From assembly GCF_013450295.1 (NCBI RefSeq), contig NZ_SKBR01000001.1:1872501-1936500 (forward strand): a DNA stretch of 64,000 nucleotides. Reading direction: 5' to 3'. The first letter of the stretch is position 1. Each line of letters begins with the position of its first letter. The translations under genes were made by a program, and so were the position numbers. The notes below the pieces were generated by a model. It saw only the letters and a program-made list of their open reading frames with translations. It ran no database searches and was not told where the DNA came from. The DNA is from Streptomyces sp. AJS327. Lineage in GTDB: Bacteria; Actinomycetota; Actinomycetes; Streptomycetales; Streptomycetaceae. Below, in pieces: positions 30,866-38,570 of this stretch.

Positions 30866-32026
30866 ATGGGACAGGAGCGGCAGCCGGGCCGGAGAGCGGT
30901 GCTCTCCGCGGCGGCGGTACTGGGCGCCGCGAGCGCGGGAGGGCTCGCGGTGTCCGGATCGGCGCGGGCCGCGGAGCCGGCGGCGCGGCGGGCCGGGGGG
31001 AAGGACGCGGCCCTCCCGGTCCCGTGCGTGGTGGCCCACCGTGGCGCCAGCGGCCACCGTCCGGAACACACGCTGGGCGCGTACCAGCTCGCGCTGGACA
31101 TGGGCGCGGACGTCATCGAGCAGGACCTGGTCCCCACCAAGGACGGGCACCTGGTCTGCCGGCACGAGAACGACATCACCGCCACCACGGACGTCGCCGA
31201 CCACACGGAGTTCGCGGACCGGAAAACCACCAAGAGCATCGACGGAACCGAGCTGACCGGCTGGTTCACCGAGGACTTCACCCTGGAGGAGCTGCGGGGG
31301 CTCCGGGCGAAGGAGCGCATCCCCGAGGAGCGCCAGCACAACACCCTCTACGACGGCCGCTGGAGCGTGCCGACCTTCCAGGAGGTCCTGGAGTGGGCCG
31401 AGGAGCGGGGGGAGGCGCGGGGCCGCCCGGTGTGGCTGCACATCGAGACCAAACACCCCACCTACTTCCGTAAGTTGGGGCTGGAGCTGGAGAAGCCGCT
31501 GGCCGCCGCGTTGAAGAAGTTCGGCAGGCACCAGAAGAAGTCGCCCAACTTCGTCCAGTCCTTCGAGCCCAGCAGCATCGAGAAGCTGAGCGGGCTGGTG
31601 AAGTGCCCCGGTGTGGTGCTGCTCGGCGCGCTGGACAGCCGCCCCTGGGACTTCGTCGACTCCGGGGACCCGCGCACCGTCCGGGACCTGGTCACGCCCG
31701 AGGGCCTGGCGGAGATCGCCCGCTACGCGCGGGGCATCGGCCCGCTGCTCGACCTGGTCATCCCGCGGGACGCGGACGGCCGCCTCGGGGAGCCGACCAG
31801 CCTGGTGCGCGACGCGCACGCGAAGGACCTGGTGCTCCACCCGTACACGATGCGGAACGAGAACACCTTCCTGCCGACGGACTACCGCCGCGGCACCGAA
31901 CCCGGCGACTACGGCGACGCGTTCGGCGTCCTCAAGGCGTTCTTCGAGACCGGGATCGACGGCATCTTCGCCGACCAGCCGGACACCGCGCTGCTCGCCG
32001 CCGCGGACTTCCGCGCCCGGGGCTGA
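30866..32026 (+). CDS. Exported glycerophosphodiester phosphodiesterase
   Basis: 386 aa GlpQ-type enzyme hydrolysing glycerophosphodiesters to glycerol-3-phosphate and an alcohol. The N-terminus RQPGRRAVLSAAAVLGAASA is a Tat-like signal. Catalytic motifs: VVAHRGASGHRPEHTLGAYQ, MGADVIEQDLVPTKDGHLVC and RHENDI; later VWLHIETKHP and the final FFETGIDGIFADQPDTALLA. Overall length and the long insert with TTKSIDGTELTGWFTEDFTL resemble E. coli GlpQ rather than the short cytosolic UgpQ. ATG 30866 has GGAGGAGG upstream. May scavenge phosphate or glycerol-P from lipids or teichoic acids. Confidence 0.93.
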   Translation: MGQERQPGRRAVLSAAAVLGAASAGGLAVSGSARAAEPAARRAGGKDAALPVPCVVAHRGASGHRPEHTLGAYQLALDMGADVIEQDLVPTKDGHLVCRHENDITATTDVADHTEFADRKTTKSIDGTELTGWFTEDFTLEELRGLRAKERIPEERQHNTLYDGRWSVPTFQEVLEWAEERGEARGRPVWLHIETKHPTYFRKLGLELEKPLAAALKKFGRHQKKSPNFVQSFEPSSIEKLSGLVKCPGVVLLGALDSRPWDFVDSGDPRTVRDLVTPEGLAEIARYARGIGPLLDLVIPRDADGRLGEPTSLVRDAHAKDLVLHPYTMRNENTFLPTDYRRGTEPGDYGDAFGVLKAFFETGIDGIFADQPDTALLAAADFRARG

Positions 32027-32455
32027 GCGCCCGGCACTCCGCGCTCCCGTCCCCGGCCGCGCCCCGGAAGACCCCGGCACCCCGGCACGTCAGTGGCACG
32101 CGCGCCTCCGGACGCCGGGGTGTGGGTGCCCGTGGGGCGGGTGGGGCTCAGGGGACGCCAGCGTCCCGGGGAGGTACGGCGCCCTCCGCGCCGTACCTCC
32201 CCCCGGTGCCGGTCCCGCTGACGCCCGCCCGAACCCCCGCCGGGACGGGCCGCGTTGGCAATCTCACAGCGGTGGCCCCCCTCGGCACCTCCCCTCCCGC
32301 GAACCGCCCGCGCACAATGCGGGGGACAGGGTTGCGGCACCCAGTGCACGGGGAAGGGTGCCTACGCGACCGGTCCCACCAGGGCAGGCTGTCCGCGCGC
32401 TCCCACCCTCATCCACCCGGGCGCCCGGACGAACACATAGGGGAGGCATGCGCAC
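32027..32455. other. Intergenic region downstream of glycerophosphodiesterase
   Basis: About 430 bp. A perfect 14 bp hairpin at 32168-32202 terminates the upstream gene. Between 32203 and 32440 no protein-like frame is seen; TTGGCA (32255-32260) lacks a matching -10. The last 100 nt before the GNAT gene contain short GC-rich inverted repeats, but I recognise no riboswitch. Confidence 0.5.
32168..32202 (+). terminator. Terminator after glycerophosphodiesterase gene
   Basis: GGGGAGGTACGGCG (32168-32181) and CGCCGTACCTCCCC (32189-32202) form a perfect 14 bp stem with a 7 nt loop. Confidence 0.8.
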
Positions 32456-32953
32456 ATGGGCATGAGCGTGACCATCTCTGCGGCGACCGAGCACGATGCC
32501 GAACAGATCCTGAAGCTCCAGTACCTCTGCTTCCAGAGCGAGGCGGAGATCTACGGCGACTACGCGATCGCGCCACTGACCCAGACCCTCAGGGAGCTGC
32601 TCGACGAACTGGACGGTGGCTGTGTGCTGGTGGCCCGCCTGGGCTCCGAGGTCGTCGGCTCCGTACGGGCCGCCGTGGACGCGACGGGCACGGCGGTGCT
32701 CAGCAAGCTCTGCGTCCACCCCCGCCTCCAGGGACACGGCCTGGGCGGCCGGTTGCTGACCGGGATCGAGGAGACGCTGGCCGTGGAGCGCGCCGTCACC
32801 CGCGTCCAGCTGTTCACCGGGGAGCGCAGCGCGGGCAACCTGCGCCTCTACCGCAGCCGGGGATACACCCCCGTCGGCACCGACCAGGACCGCCGGGTGA
32901 CGCTGATCGCGATGGCGAAGGAGCTGGGCACGCCCTACGCCGCCAGCGCCTGA
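32456..32953 (+). CDS. GNAT-family N-acetyltransferase
   Basis: 165 aa. VTISAATEHDAEQILKLQYL at the start, GGCVLVARLGSEVVGSVRAA in the central sheet, the acetyl-CoA pyrophosphate loop KLCVHPRLQGHGLGGRLLTG, then LFTGERSAGNLRLYRSRGYT. Substrate unknown. GGAGG (32442-32446) is 9 nt before ATG 32456; the alternative ATG at 32462 is 15 nt away, so 32456 is preferred. Monocistronic. Confidence 0.9.
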   Translation: MGMSVTISAATEHDAEQILKLQYLCFQSEAEIYGDYAIAPLTQTLRELLDELDGGCVLVARLGSEVVGSVRAAVDATGTAVLSKLCVHPRLQGHGLGGRLLTGIEETLAVERAVTRVQLFTGERSAGNLRLYRSRGYTPVGTDQDRRVTLIAMAKELGTPYAASA

Positions 32954-33140
32954 CCGGCGGCGTAGGCGGACCGGACCGAGCGGACGGCTCGGCTCGGGCG
33001 GAACGGCTCGATCGGGTAGCGCGGGGGTTCGCGAGGATCGGGGCGCGGGCGGGGCGCCGCCCGGTCCCGCCTCCCGGCCTGGCACCCGGTGCCGTCGCAG
33101 GGCGGCGGTGAGCCAGTGGGGTCCGCCCGTGCCGGGACGC

Positions 33141-33677
33141 TCAGGCCGCCCGGCGCCCCCCGCGCAGCCAGAGCAGCCCGGTGACCGGAAGCAGCACCGG
33201 GATGAACAGGTATCCCATGCCGTAGTCGGACCAGACGGTGGCGTCCGGGAAGGCGGAGGGGTCGAGCAGCGTCCAGGTGCCGACCGCCAGCACACCGAGC
33301 AACTCCACGCAGCAGCAGGCGAGGGCGGCCCGGCGGGCGCCCTCGCCACCGCGCACCAGCGCGAGCGTGATGAACGCGTAGACCAGCGCCGCGATCGCGG
33401 AGAGCACGTACGCCAGCGGGGCCTCGTCGAACCGCGTCGTCAGCTGGACCAGGGAGCGGGAGGCGGCGCCGACGGTGAAGATCCCGTACAGCGTGACCAG
33501 CAGCTTTCCGGGGCCGCTGCCGATCCCGGTGCGTGCCGCACCCGCCGCGCGCCCCTCGGAACCGGCCTCCCCGTTGGGTCGAGCGCCCCCGGTGGCTTCC
33601 GCCTCCCGGACGGTCTCGGGCTCGGGCCGCCGCACCGGGTGGTCTCCGGCCGTCTCGTGTTCCGCCGCCTCAGGCAC
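33141..33677 (-). CDS. Integral membrane protein (DUF3817-like)
   Basis: 178 aa. A charged 55-residue cytoplasmic start (HETAGDHPVRRPEPETVREA) is followed by four hydrophobic segments: LLVTLYGIFTVGAA, YVLSAIAALVYAFITLALV, AALACCCVELLGVLAVGTW and YLFIPVLLPVTGLLWL. The pattern resembles the small DUF3817-type membrane proteins of actinobacteria. GTG start at 33675-33677 has GGAGG about 8 nt upstream. It overlaps the end of the upstream gene by 8 nt, so the two are cotranscribed. Function unknown. Confidence 0.75.
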   Translation of the reverse strand: MPEAAEHETAGDHPVRRPEPETVREAEATGGARPNGEAGSEGRAAGAARTGIGSGPGKLLVTLYGIFTVGAASRSLVQLTTRFDEAPLAYVLSAIAALVYAFITLALVRGGEGARRAALACCCVELLGVLAVGTWTLLDPSAFPDATVWSDYGMGYLFIPVLLPVTGLLWLRGGRRAA

Positions 33678-34041
33678 CCGCGCCGCCTCCCCAGATGTCG
33701 TACAGCCGGACCTGGAGCACGGCCAGCACGACCGCGCCCGCCACGACCGTGAGCGAGCCCCACTTCGTCCGCTCCGTCAGCGAGACCACCCCGACCACCG
33801 GCAGGCAGGCCACCACGCCGAGCAGGTAGGCGACGAAGACGGCGGTGCCACCGCCCGGCTCCTCGCCACGCGCCAACTGGACGATGCCGACCACCAGTTG
33901 GATCAGCGCGAGCACGGTCACCACGGCCATGCCGATGAAGTGCCAGTCCTTGGTCGGCTGGTCGCGGTAGGCCGCCCAGCCGCACCAGGCGGCGAGCGCG
34001 AGCGCGGCCACGGCGACCGCGACCGTCAGCGGGGTGAGCAT
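33670..34041 (-). CDS. Small integral membrane protein
   Basis: 123 aa with four hydrophobic helices: LTVAVAVAALALAAWCGWAA, FIGMAVVTVLALIQLVVGIV, AVFVAYLLGVVACLPVVGVV and GSLTVVAGAVVLAVLQVRLY. No soluble domain. ATG at 34039-34041. Its 3' end overlaps the next gene by 8 nt, forming a two-gene membrane operon divergent from the metN region. Function unknown; the two products may form a complex. Confidence 0.78.
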   Translation of the reverse strand: MLTPLTVAVAVAALALAAWCGWAAYRDQPTKDWHFIGMAVVTVLALIQLVVGIVQLARGEEPGGGTAVFVAYLLGVVACLPVVGVVSLTERTKWGSLTVVAGAVVLAVLQVRLYDIWGGGAGA

Positions 34042-34474
34042 GGGCCCGAGTCTATGAGGGCCCGTCCGCCGTCCGGTGCCAGGGCCCGGAACCCCGTCCG
34101 GCGTCCCCCCGTGGCCCGTGCCTGATCCTGTCCGGTGCCCGGCCGGAACCGTGGCGGAACCGCCCCCGGGGGACCCGCTCCCGGAGCGGCCGGTGGTCAC
34201 CGAGGGTGAGCGCCGGAAGGGGGGCGGACCGTCTCCGCGCGTCCCGCTCAGCGGACAGCCACCGTGTGCTTGGCCACAGTCCGCTCTCCGTGGCGGGGTG
34301 CCCGACCCCTGTCACCACCCGGCTGTGATCGGTGCCCGTGCAGGTCAGAGCAGTGTGTGGGGTTCCTCGGTAGGCGGGGGAGGGGGTATGGCGCCCGCTC
34401 GGTCGCTGTCCGAATAGCGGACTGCCCGGGTCCCGGCCGGGCTGTCCCGGAAGGTGGTCTGCTTTACTGAACGC
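34042..34474. other. Divergent regulatory region before the met leader ORF
   Basis: About 430 bp without a credible gene. AGCGGAC (34250-34256) and GTCCGCT (34279-34285) are inverted around 22 nt, and GTCCG (34408-34412) faces CGGAC (34418-34422) about 45 nt upstream of the leader-ORF promoter. TTTACT (34463-34468) lies 6 nt before the leader ORF and is the probable -10. Confidence 0.4.
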
Positions 34475-34573
34475 ATGAGTGCAACGAGCATCCGCATCCG
34501 TGCGACCGAGGCGACGCCCCCGTCGTCCGGTGCTCGCTGTCCGCGTGCCACGCGTCGAATGTGTGCCCGCTGA
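34475..34573 (+). CDS. Putative leader peptide upstream of metN (32 aa)
   Basis: ATG 34475 to TGA 34573 encodes MSATSIRIRATEATPPSSGA then RCPRATRRMCAR. It lacks a ribosome site, but TTTACT lies 6 nt upstream, giving a leaderless transcript that starts at the ORF. It ends 182 nt before metN and is followed by a hairpin (34600-34621). Two Cys, one internal Met and many Arg codons are concentrated in the last 12 positions, as in actinobacterial sulfur-amino-acid attenuator peptides that end in Cys-rich tracts. Role as a cysteine- or methionine-sensing leader of the methionine transporter is inferred from position and composition. Confidence 0.5.
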   Translation: MSATSIRIRATEATPPSSGARCPRATRRMCAR

Positions 34574-34599
34574 GGGCCCCCGACTGAGCCGCCCGGGCT

Positions 34600-34621
34600 G
34601 ACTCGCGCCCCGAAGCGAGTC
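34600..34621 (+). promoter_or_regulatory. Candidate attenuator hairpin between leader ORF and metN
   Basis: GACTCGC (34600-34606) pairs perfectly with GCGAGTC (34615-34621) around an 8 nt loop, 26 nt after the leader-ORF stop. A GC-rich GGGCCC/GGGCT stretch lies between. Could be a terminator or sequester the downstream region when the leader ribosome is not stalled. Confidence 0.4.
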
Positions 34622-34755
34622 CCGTCGTGCCGCCAGGCACCCACGCGGTCTCCGGAGCGTTCGCTCCACTCTCTCCGCCATCACCGTGCGGTTCGCCGTG
34701 CCCGGAGCCGCCTCGCGCGCCCGGCCGCCCCGCACCCAACCTGACGGACATCCCT

Positions 34756-35889
34756 GTGATAACCACCCAGGACCTGACCAAGGTCTACCGCACCCGCGAC
34801 CGCGAGATCACCGCGCTCGACGGGATCGATCTGCACGTGCGCGAGGGTGAGGTGTTCGGCGTCGTCGGCCAGAGCGGCGCCGGAAAGTCCTCCCTGATCC
34901 GCTGCGTCAACCTGCTGGAGCGCCCCACCTCCGGCACCGTCACCGTCGACGGCCGGGACCTGACGGCGCTCGCCGGAAGAGGCCCCCGCGCCGGACGTGA
35001 CCTGCGGGAGGCCCGGACCCGCGTCGGCATGGTCTTCCAGCACTTCAACCTGCTCTCCTCCCGCACCGCGCGGGGCAACGTCGAACTGCCACTGGAGATC
35101 CTCGGGCTCTCCCGGCGGGAGCGGGCCAGCAAGGCCGGGGAACTGCTGGACCTCGTCGGCCTCGCCGACCGCGCCGACACCTACCCGGCGCAGCTGTCCG
35201 GCGGCCAGAAGCAGCGCGTCGGGATCGCCCGGGCGCTGGCCGGCGACCCGAAGGTGCTCCTCTCCGACGAGGCGACCTCCGCGCTCGACCCCGAGACCAC
35301 CCGCTCCGTCCTCCAGCTGCTGCGCGACCTCAACCGGCAGCTCGGGCTGACGGTGCTGCTCATCACGCACGAGATGGACGTCGTCAAGGCCGTCTGCGAC
35401 TCCGCCGCGCTGATGCGCCAGGGGCGGATCGTCGAGTCCGGGACCGTGGAGGAGCTGCTCGCCCGCCCCGGTTCCGAACTCGCCCGGGAGCTGTTCCCGC
35501 TCAGCGGCGGCCCCTCCGGCGCTGACCGCACCGTCGTGGACGTCACCTTCCACGGCGACACCGCCTCCGAGCCCGTCGTCTCCCAGCTGGCCCGGACGTA
35601 CAACGTCGACGTGTCCATCCTCGGCGCCGCCATGGACACCGTCGGCGGGCGGCAGGTCGGCCGGATGCGGATCGCGCTGCCCGGCGGCTTCGACGACAAC
35701 GTGGTGCCCGTCGGCTACCTGCGGGAGCAGGGACTGACCGTGGAGCCCGTGCGGGCCCCGGGCGGGGCGGGTCCGGCCGCCCCGACCGGACCCGCCGACG
35801 GTGTCCGTGGCGGCGCTGAGAAGCCCGACCAACCCGCCGCCACCGGGACACCGGCCGGGCGCGAGACCCCCGTGGAGGACGCGAAGTGA
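34756..35889 (+). CDS. metN: Methionine-type ABC transporter ATP-binding protein
   Basis: 377 aa ATPase of the MetNIQ importer. Walker A GQSGAGKSSLIRCVNLLERP (about 38-57), Q-loop MVFQHFNLLSSRT, signature AQLSGGQKQRVGIARALAGD (from about 146), Walker B VLLSDEATSALDPETT, H-switch LLITHEMDVV. The C-terminal NIL regulatory domain (about 255-340, VVDVTFHGDTASEPVVSQLA) identifies MetN, in which it binds methionine and causes trans-inhibition. GTG 34756 is where homology begins (ITTQDLTKVYRTRDREITAL); it lacks a clear ribosome site. The stop overlaps the next gene by 4 nt. Confidence 0.9.
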   Translation: MITTQDLTKVYRTRDREITALDGIDLHVREGEVFGVVGQSGAGKSSLIRCVNLLERPTSGTVTVDGRDLTALAGRGPRAGRDLREARTRVGMVFQHFNLLSSRTARGNVELPLEILGLSRRERASKAGELLDLVGLADRADTYPAQLSGGQKQRVGIARALAGDPKVLLSDEATSALDPETTRSVLQLLRDLNRQLGLTVLLITHEMDVVKAVCDSAALMRQGRIVESGTVEELLARPGSELARELFPLSGGPSGADRTVVDVTFHGDTASEPVVSQLARTYNVDVSILGAAMDTVGGRQVGRMRIALPGGFDDNVVPVGYLREQGLTVEPVRAPGGAGPAAPTGPADGVRGGAEKPDQPAATGTPAGRETPVEDAK

Positions 35890-37406
35890 GCTGGTCGGAA
35901 ATCGAGCCGCTGCTGACCCAGGGCTTCTGGGACACCCTCTACATGGTCGGCTGGGCCACGCTGTTCGCGGTGGTCGGCGGGCTGCCGCTCGGCGTGCTGC
36001 TGGTCCTCACCGACCGGGACGGCCCGCTGCGCAACGCCGTCGTCAACAAGGCCGTCGGCGCGGTGGTGAACGTCGGCCGCTCGCTGCCCTTCATCATCCT
36101 GCTGATCGCCCTCATCCCCTTCACCCGCTTCGTCGTGGGGACGTTCATCGGCCCCACCGCGGCGATCGTCCCGCTGGCCGTCGGGGCCATCCCGTTCTTC
36201 GCGCGGCTAGTGGAGACGGCGCTGCGCGAGGTGGACCGAGGCCTGGTGGAGGCCGTGCAGGCCATGGGCGGGGGCACCCCCACCGTGGTGTTCAAGGTGC
36301 TGCTGCCGCAGTCGCTGTCCTCGCTGGTCGCGGGGTTGACCACCACCGTCATCGTGCTGATCGGGTACTCCGCGATGGCCGGTGCCGTGGCCGGTGGCGG
36401 ACTGGGCGCGGTCGCCCTCCAGTACGGCTACCAGCGGTTCGAGACGACCGTGATGCTGGCCACCGTCGTCGCGCTGATCGTCATCGTCACGCTGGTGCAG
36501 CTGCTCGGCGACGCGATCGCGCGTGCCCTGTCCCGGCGCGGCAGCGCCCGCGAGCGCCCCGCGGGGCGGCTCGCCCGGATCGGCGGACGCCGGACGGCGG
36601 CGCTGGCCGCCGTGGTGCTCGTCCCGGTCGGGCTGCTCGGCTACGGGCTCAGCTCGGACGGTGAGAACGAGCGGACGGTGACCGTCGCCGCCTCGCCCGC
36701 CCCGCACGCGGAGATCCTGGAGTACGTCCGCGACAACCTCGCCGAGGACGCCGGGATCGACCTGAGGATCCGGGAGTTCAACGACTACGTGGTGCCGAAC
36801 ACCGCCACCGAGAGCGGCGAGGTGGACGCCAACTTCTTTCAGCACAAGCCCTACCTCGACGACTTCAACAAGAAGGAGGGCACCGAGATCGTGCCCGTCG
36901 TCAACGTCGAGCTGGAGCCGCTGGGCATCTACTCCAGGACGGTCGACGACCTGGAGGACGTACGGCGCGGGCAGACCGTGGCGGTGCCGAACGACACCAC
37001 CAACGGCGGGCGCGCCCTCCAGCTGCTGGCCGAGCACGACCTCATCACGCTCAAGCCCGGCAGGGGCGACGAGGCCCGGCTGAGCGACGTGCGGGACGCC
37101 AGGGGCCTCAAGCTCAGGGAGCTGGAGGCCGCCTCGGTGCCGCGCGCGCTGGACGACGTGGACCTCGCGGTGGTCAACGGCAACTACGCGCTGGAGGCCG
37201 ACCTCAACCCGGCGCGGGACGCCCTCGCCGCCGAGACCGCGAAGGGCAACCCGTACGTCAACTTCCTCGCGGTCAAGAACGGGCGGCAGGACGACCCGCG
37301 GGTGCGGAAGCTCGCGGACCTCCTCACCTCCGACGAGGTGAAGCGCTTCATCGAGAGGAAGTACCAGGGCGCCATCGTCCCGGCCTTCGGGGCCCCCGCC
37401 TCCTGA
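35886..37406 (+). CDS. Fused methionine ABC permease and substrate-binding protein (MetI-MetQ)
   Basis: 506 aa in one uninterrupted frame. Residues 1-215 are a complete MetI permease with five helices and the EAA loop EVDRGLVEAVQAMGGGTPTV. Residues 263-506 are a complete MetQ/NlpA-type binding protein: VTVAASPAPHAEILEYVRDN, VDANFFQHKPYLDDFNKKEG, LGIYSRTVDDLEDVRRGQTV, VAVPNDTTNGGRALQLLAEH, VNGNYALEADLNPARDALAA. Between them is a basic linker and one hydrophobic segment (about 236-255, AALAAVVLVPVGLLGYGL) where a lipoprotein signal would normally be; there is no lipobox Cys. The binding domain would thus be tethered outside by a sixth helix. In other streptomycetes these are two genes. Frame overlaps metN by ATGA/GTGA-type coupling. 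Confidence 0.88.
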   Translation: MSWSEIEPLLTQGFWDTLYMVGWATLFAVVGGLPLGVLLVLTDRDGPLRNAVVNKAVGAVVNVGRSLPFIILLIALIPFTRFVVGTFIGPTAAIVPLAVGAIPFFARLVETALREVDRGLVEAVQAMGGGTPTVVFKVLLPQSLSSLVAGLTTTVIVLIGYSAMAGAVAGGGLGAVALQYGYQRFETTVMLATVVALIVIVTLVQLLGDAIARALSRRGSARERPAGRLARIGGRRTAALAAVVLVPVGLLGYGLSSDGENERTVTVAASPAPHAEILEYVRDNLAEDAGIDLRIREFNDYVVPNTATESGEVDANFFQHKPYLDDFNKKEGTEIVPVVNVELEPLGIYSRTVDDLEDVRRGQTVAVPNDTTNGGRALQLLAEHDLITLKPGRGDEARLSDVRDARGLKLRELEAASVPRALDDVDLAVVNGNYALEADLNPARDALAAETAKGNPYVNFLAVKNGRQDDPRVRKLADLLTSDEVKRFIERKYQGAIVPAFGAPAS

Positions 37407-37448
37407 TCCGCTCATCCGCGACGCGGCCCCGCCCGCGTCCCCACCACG

Positions 37449-37478
37449 GTGCCGGGCCCCGGGATCGGGGCCCGGCAC
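37449..37478 (+). terminator. Terminator after metI-metQ
   Basis: GTGCCGGGCCCCG (37449-37461) pairs perfectly with CGGGGCCCGGCAC (37466-37478), 4 nt loop, 43 nt after the stop. Confidence 0.85.
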
Positions 37479-37609
37479 TGGGTGTGGCAGCTTGGATGCT
37501 GCATGCTGTGCACGTGCCGCAGTCGCCGGGGCGGCCCCGGCGGCCCGGCGACTGCGTGCCCGCGGCCCACGGGCGCGGCTCCGGATCCCCGACCGAGTTG
37601 GAGCGGCGC

Positions 37610-38263
37610 ATGACATCGACCTTCCCGGACATCTCGATCAGCACGGACCGCCTCGTGCTGCGCCCGTTCGAGGAAGCGGACATCCCCGAACTGACCGACA
37701 TGATGAGCGACGAACTCGTCGCCGCCTGGACCGCGCAGCCCGTCCCGTACGGCGCGGCGGACGCCCGCGAGTACGTGACCCGCCGCGCCCCCGCCCAGCG
37801 GACCTCGGGGGAGGGCATCGTCTTCGCCGTCACCGAGTTCCTCACCCACCGCCTGGTGGGCGCGGTCCACCTCGACCGGACGGACTGGCGCGTCCTGGGC
37901 ACCGAGGCCGGATACGTCACCGCGCCCTGGGCCCGCGGCGAGGGCTACGCCTCCGAGTCCCTGCTCGCCGTCGCCCAGTGGCTCTTCCAGGACCAGAAGT
38001 TCGAGCGGGTCGAGCTGCGCACCCCGGCGGACAACACGGCCGCGCAGCAGGTCGCCCAGAAGCTCGGCTGCATCAGCGAGGGCGTGCTGCGCAACGCCTG
38101 GATAGCGCGCACCCGCACCGAGGACGGCGGATGGGCCGAGATCCGCACCGACCTGATCGTCTGGAGCCTGCTCCCCGAGGACCTCGACGGTGCCTTCGAA
38201 CAGCAGGCGGAGGACGGCGGCTTCGCGCCCTACGCGGACTGGCGGGGCGCCAGCCCCCACTGA
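37610..38263 (+). CDS. GNAT-family acetyltransferase (RimJ/RimL type)
   Basis: 217 aa. ISISTDRLVLRPFEEADIPE is the typical RimJ/RimL opening; then GIVFAVTEFLTHRLVGAVHL, YVTAPWARGEGYASESLLAV (acetyl-CoA loop) and VELRTPADNTAAQQVAQKLG with CISEGVLRNAW. Such proteins acetylate N-termini of ribosomal proteins, small amines or antibiotics; the target is unknown. ATG 37610 has GGAG 7 nt upstream. It stands between the met transporter and the cobalamin genes with its own space on each side. Confidence 0.9.
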   Translation: MTSTFPDISISTDRLVLRPFEEADIPELTDMMSDELVAAWTAQPVPYGAADAREYVTRRAPAQRTSGEGIVFAVTEFLTHRLVGAVHLDRTDWRVLGTEAGYVTAPWARGEGYASESLLAVAQWLFQDQKFERVELRTPADNTAAQQVAQKLGCISEGVLRNAWIARTRTEDGGWAEIRTDLIVWSLLPEDLDGAFEQQAEDGGFAPYADWRGASPH

Positions 38264-38570
38264 CGCGCCCCGGCCCGCGCCCGCCCCGGCACGTCCCCCG
38301 CCCGCGCCAGCCACCGTCCGCCCGCCCCCCCCGGCACGGGGCCAACGCGGCGGCCGGAAACGGCCGTTCGGCGACCGAAACCGCGCGCCGGTGGCCCGGA
38401 CCTCGTACGCGTCCGGTGGGCGCGGGCGGGCGGGCGGTGCCCGGCGGCCCCCTCGGGCTCGCCCGCGACGCCGCGAGCGTTCGATCAGAGGTACGCTCTG
38501 GGGGCCCGACCTGCGACGGAACCCCCGGCGGGCCACGAGCGAGGACGAACAGCCCAGGAGAGAGCCACCG
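38264..38570. other. Intergenic region before cobL
   Basis: About 305 bp, very C-rich at first. A possible -10 (TACGCT, 38492-38497) lies about 75 nt before cobL. I looked for cobalamin-riboswitch landmarks and saw none. Confidence 0.45.
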
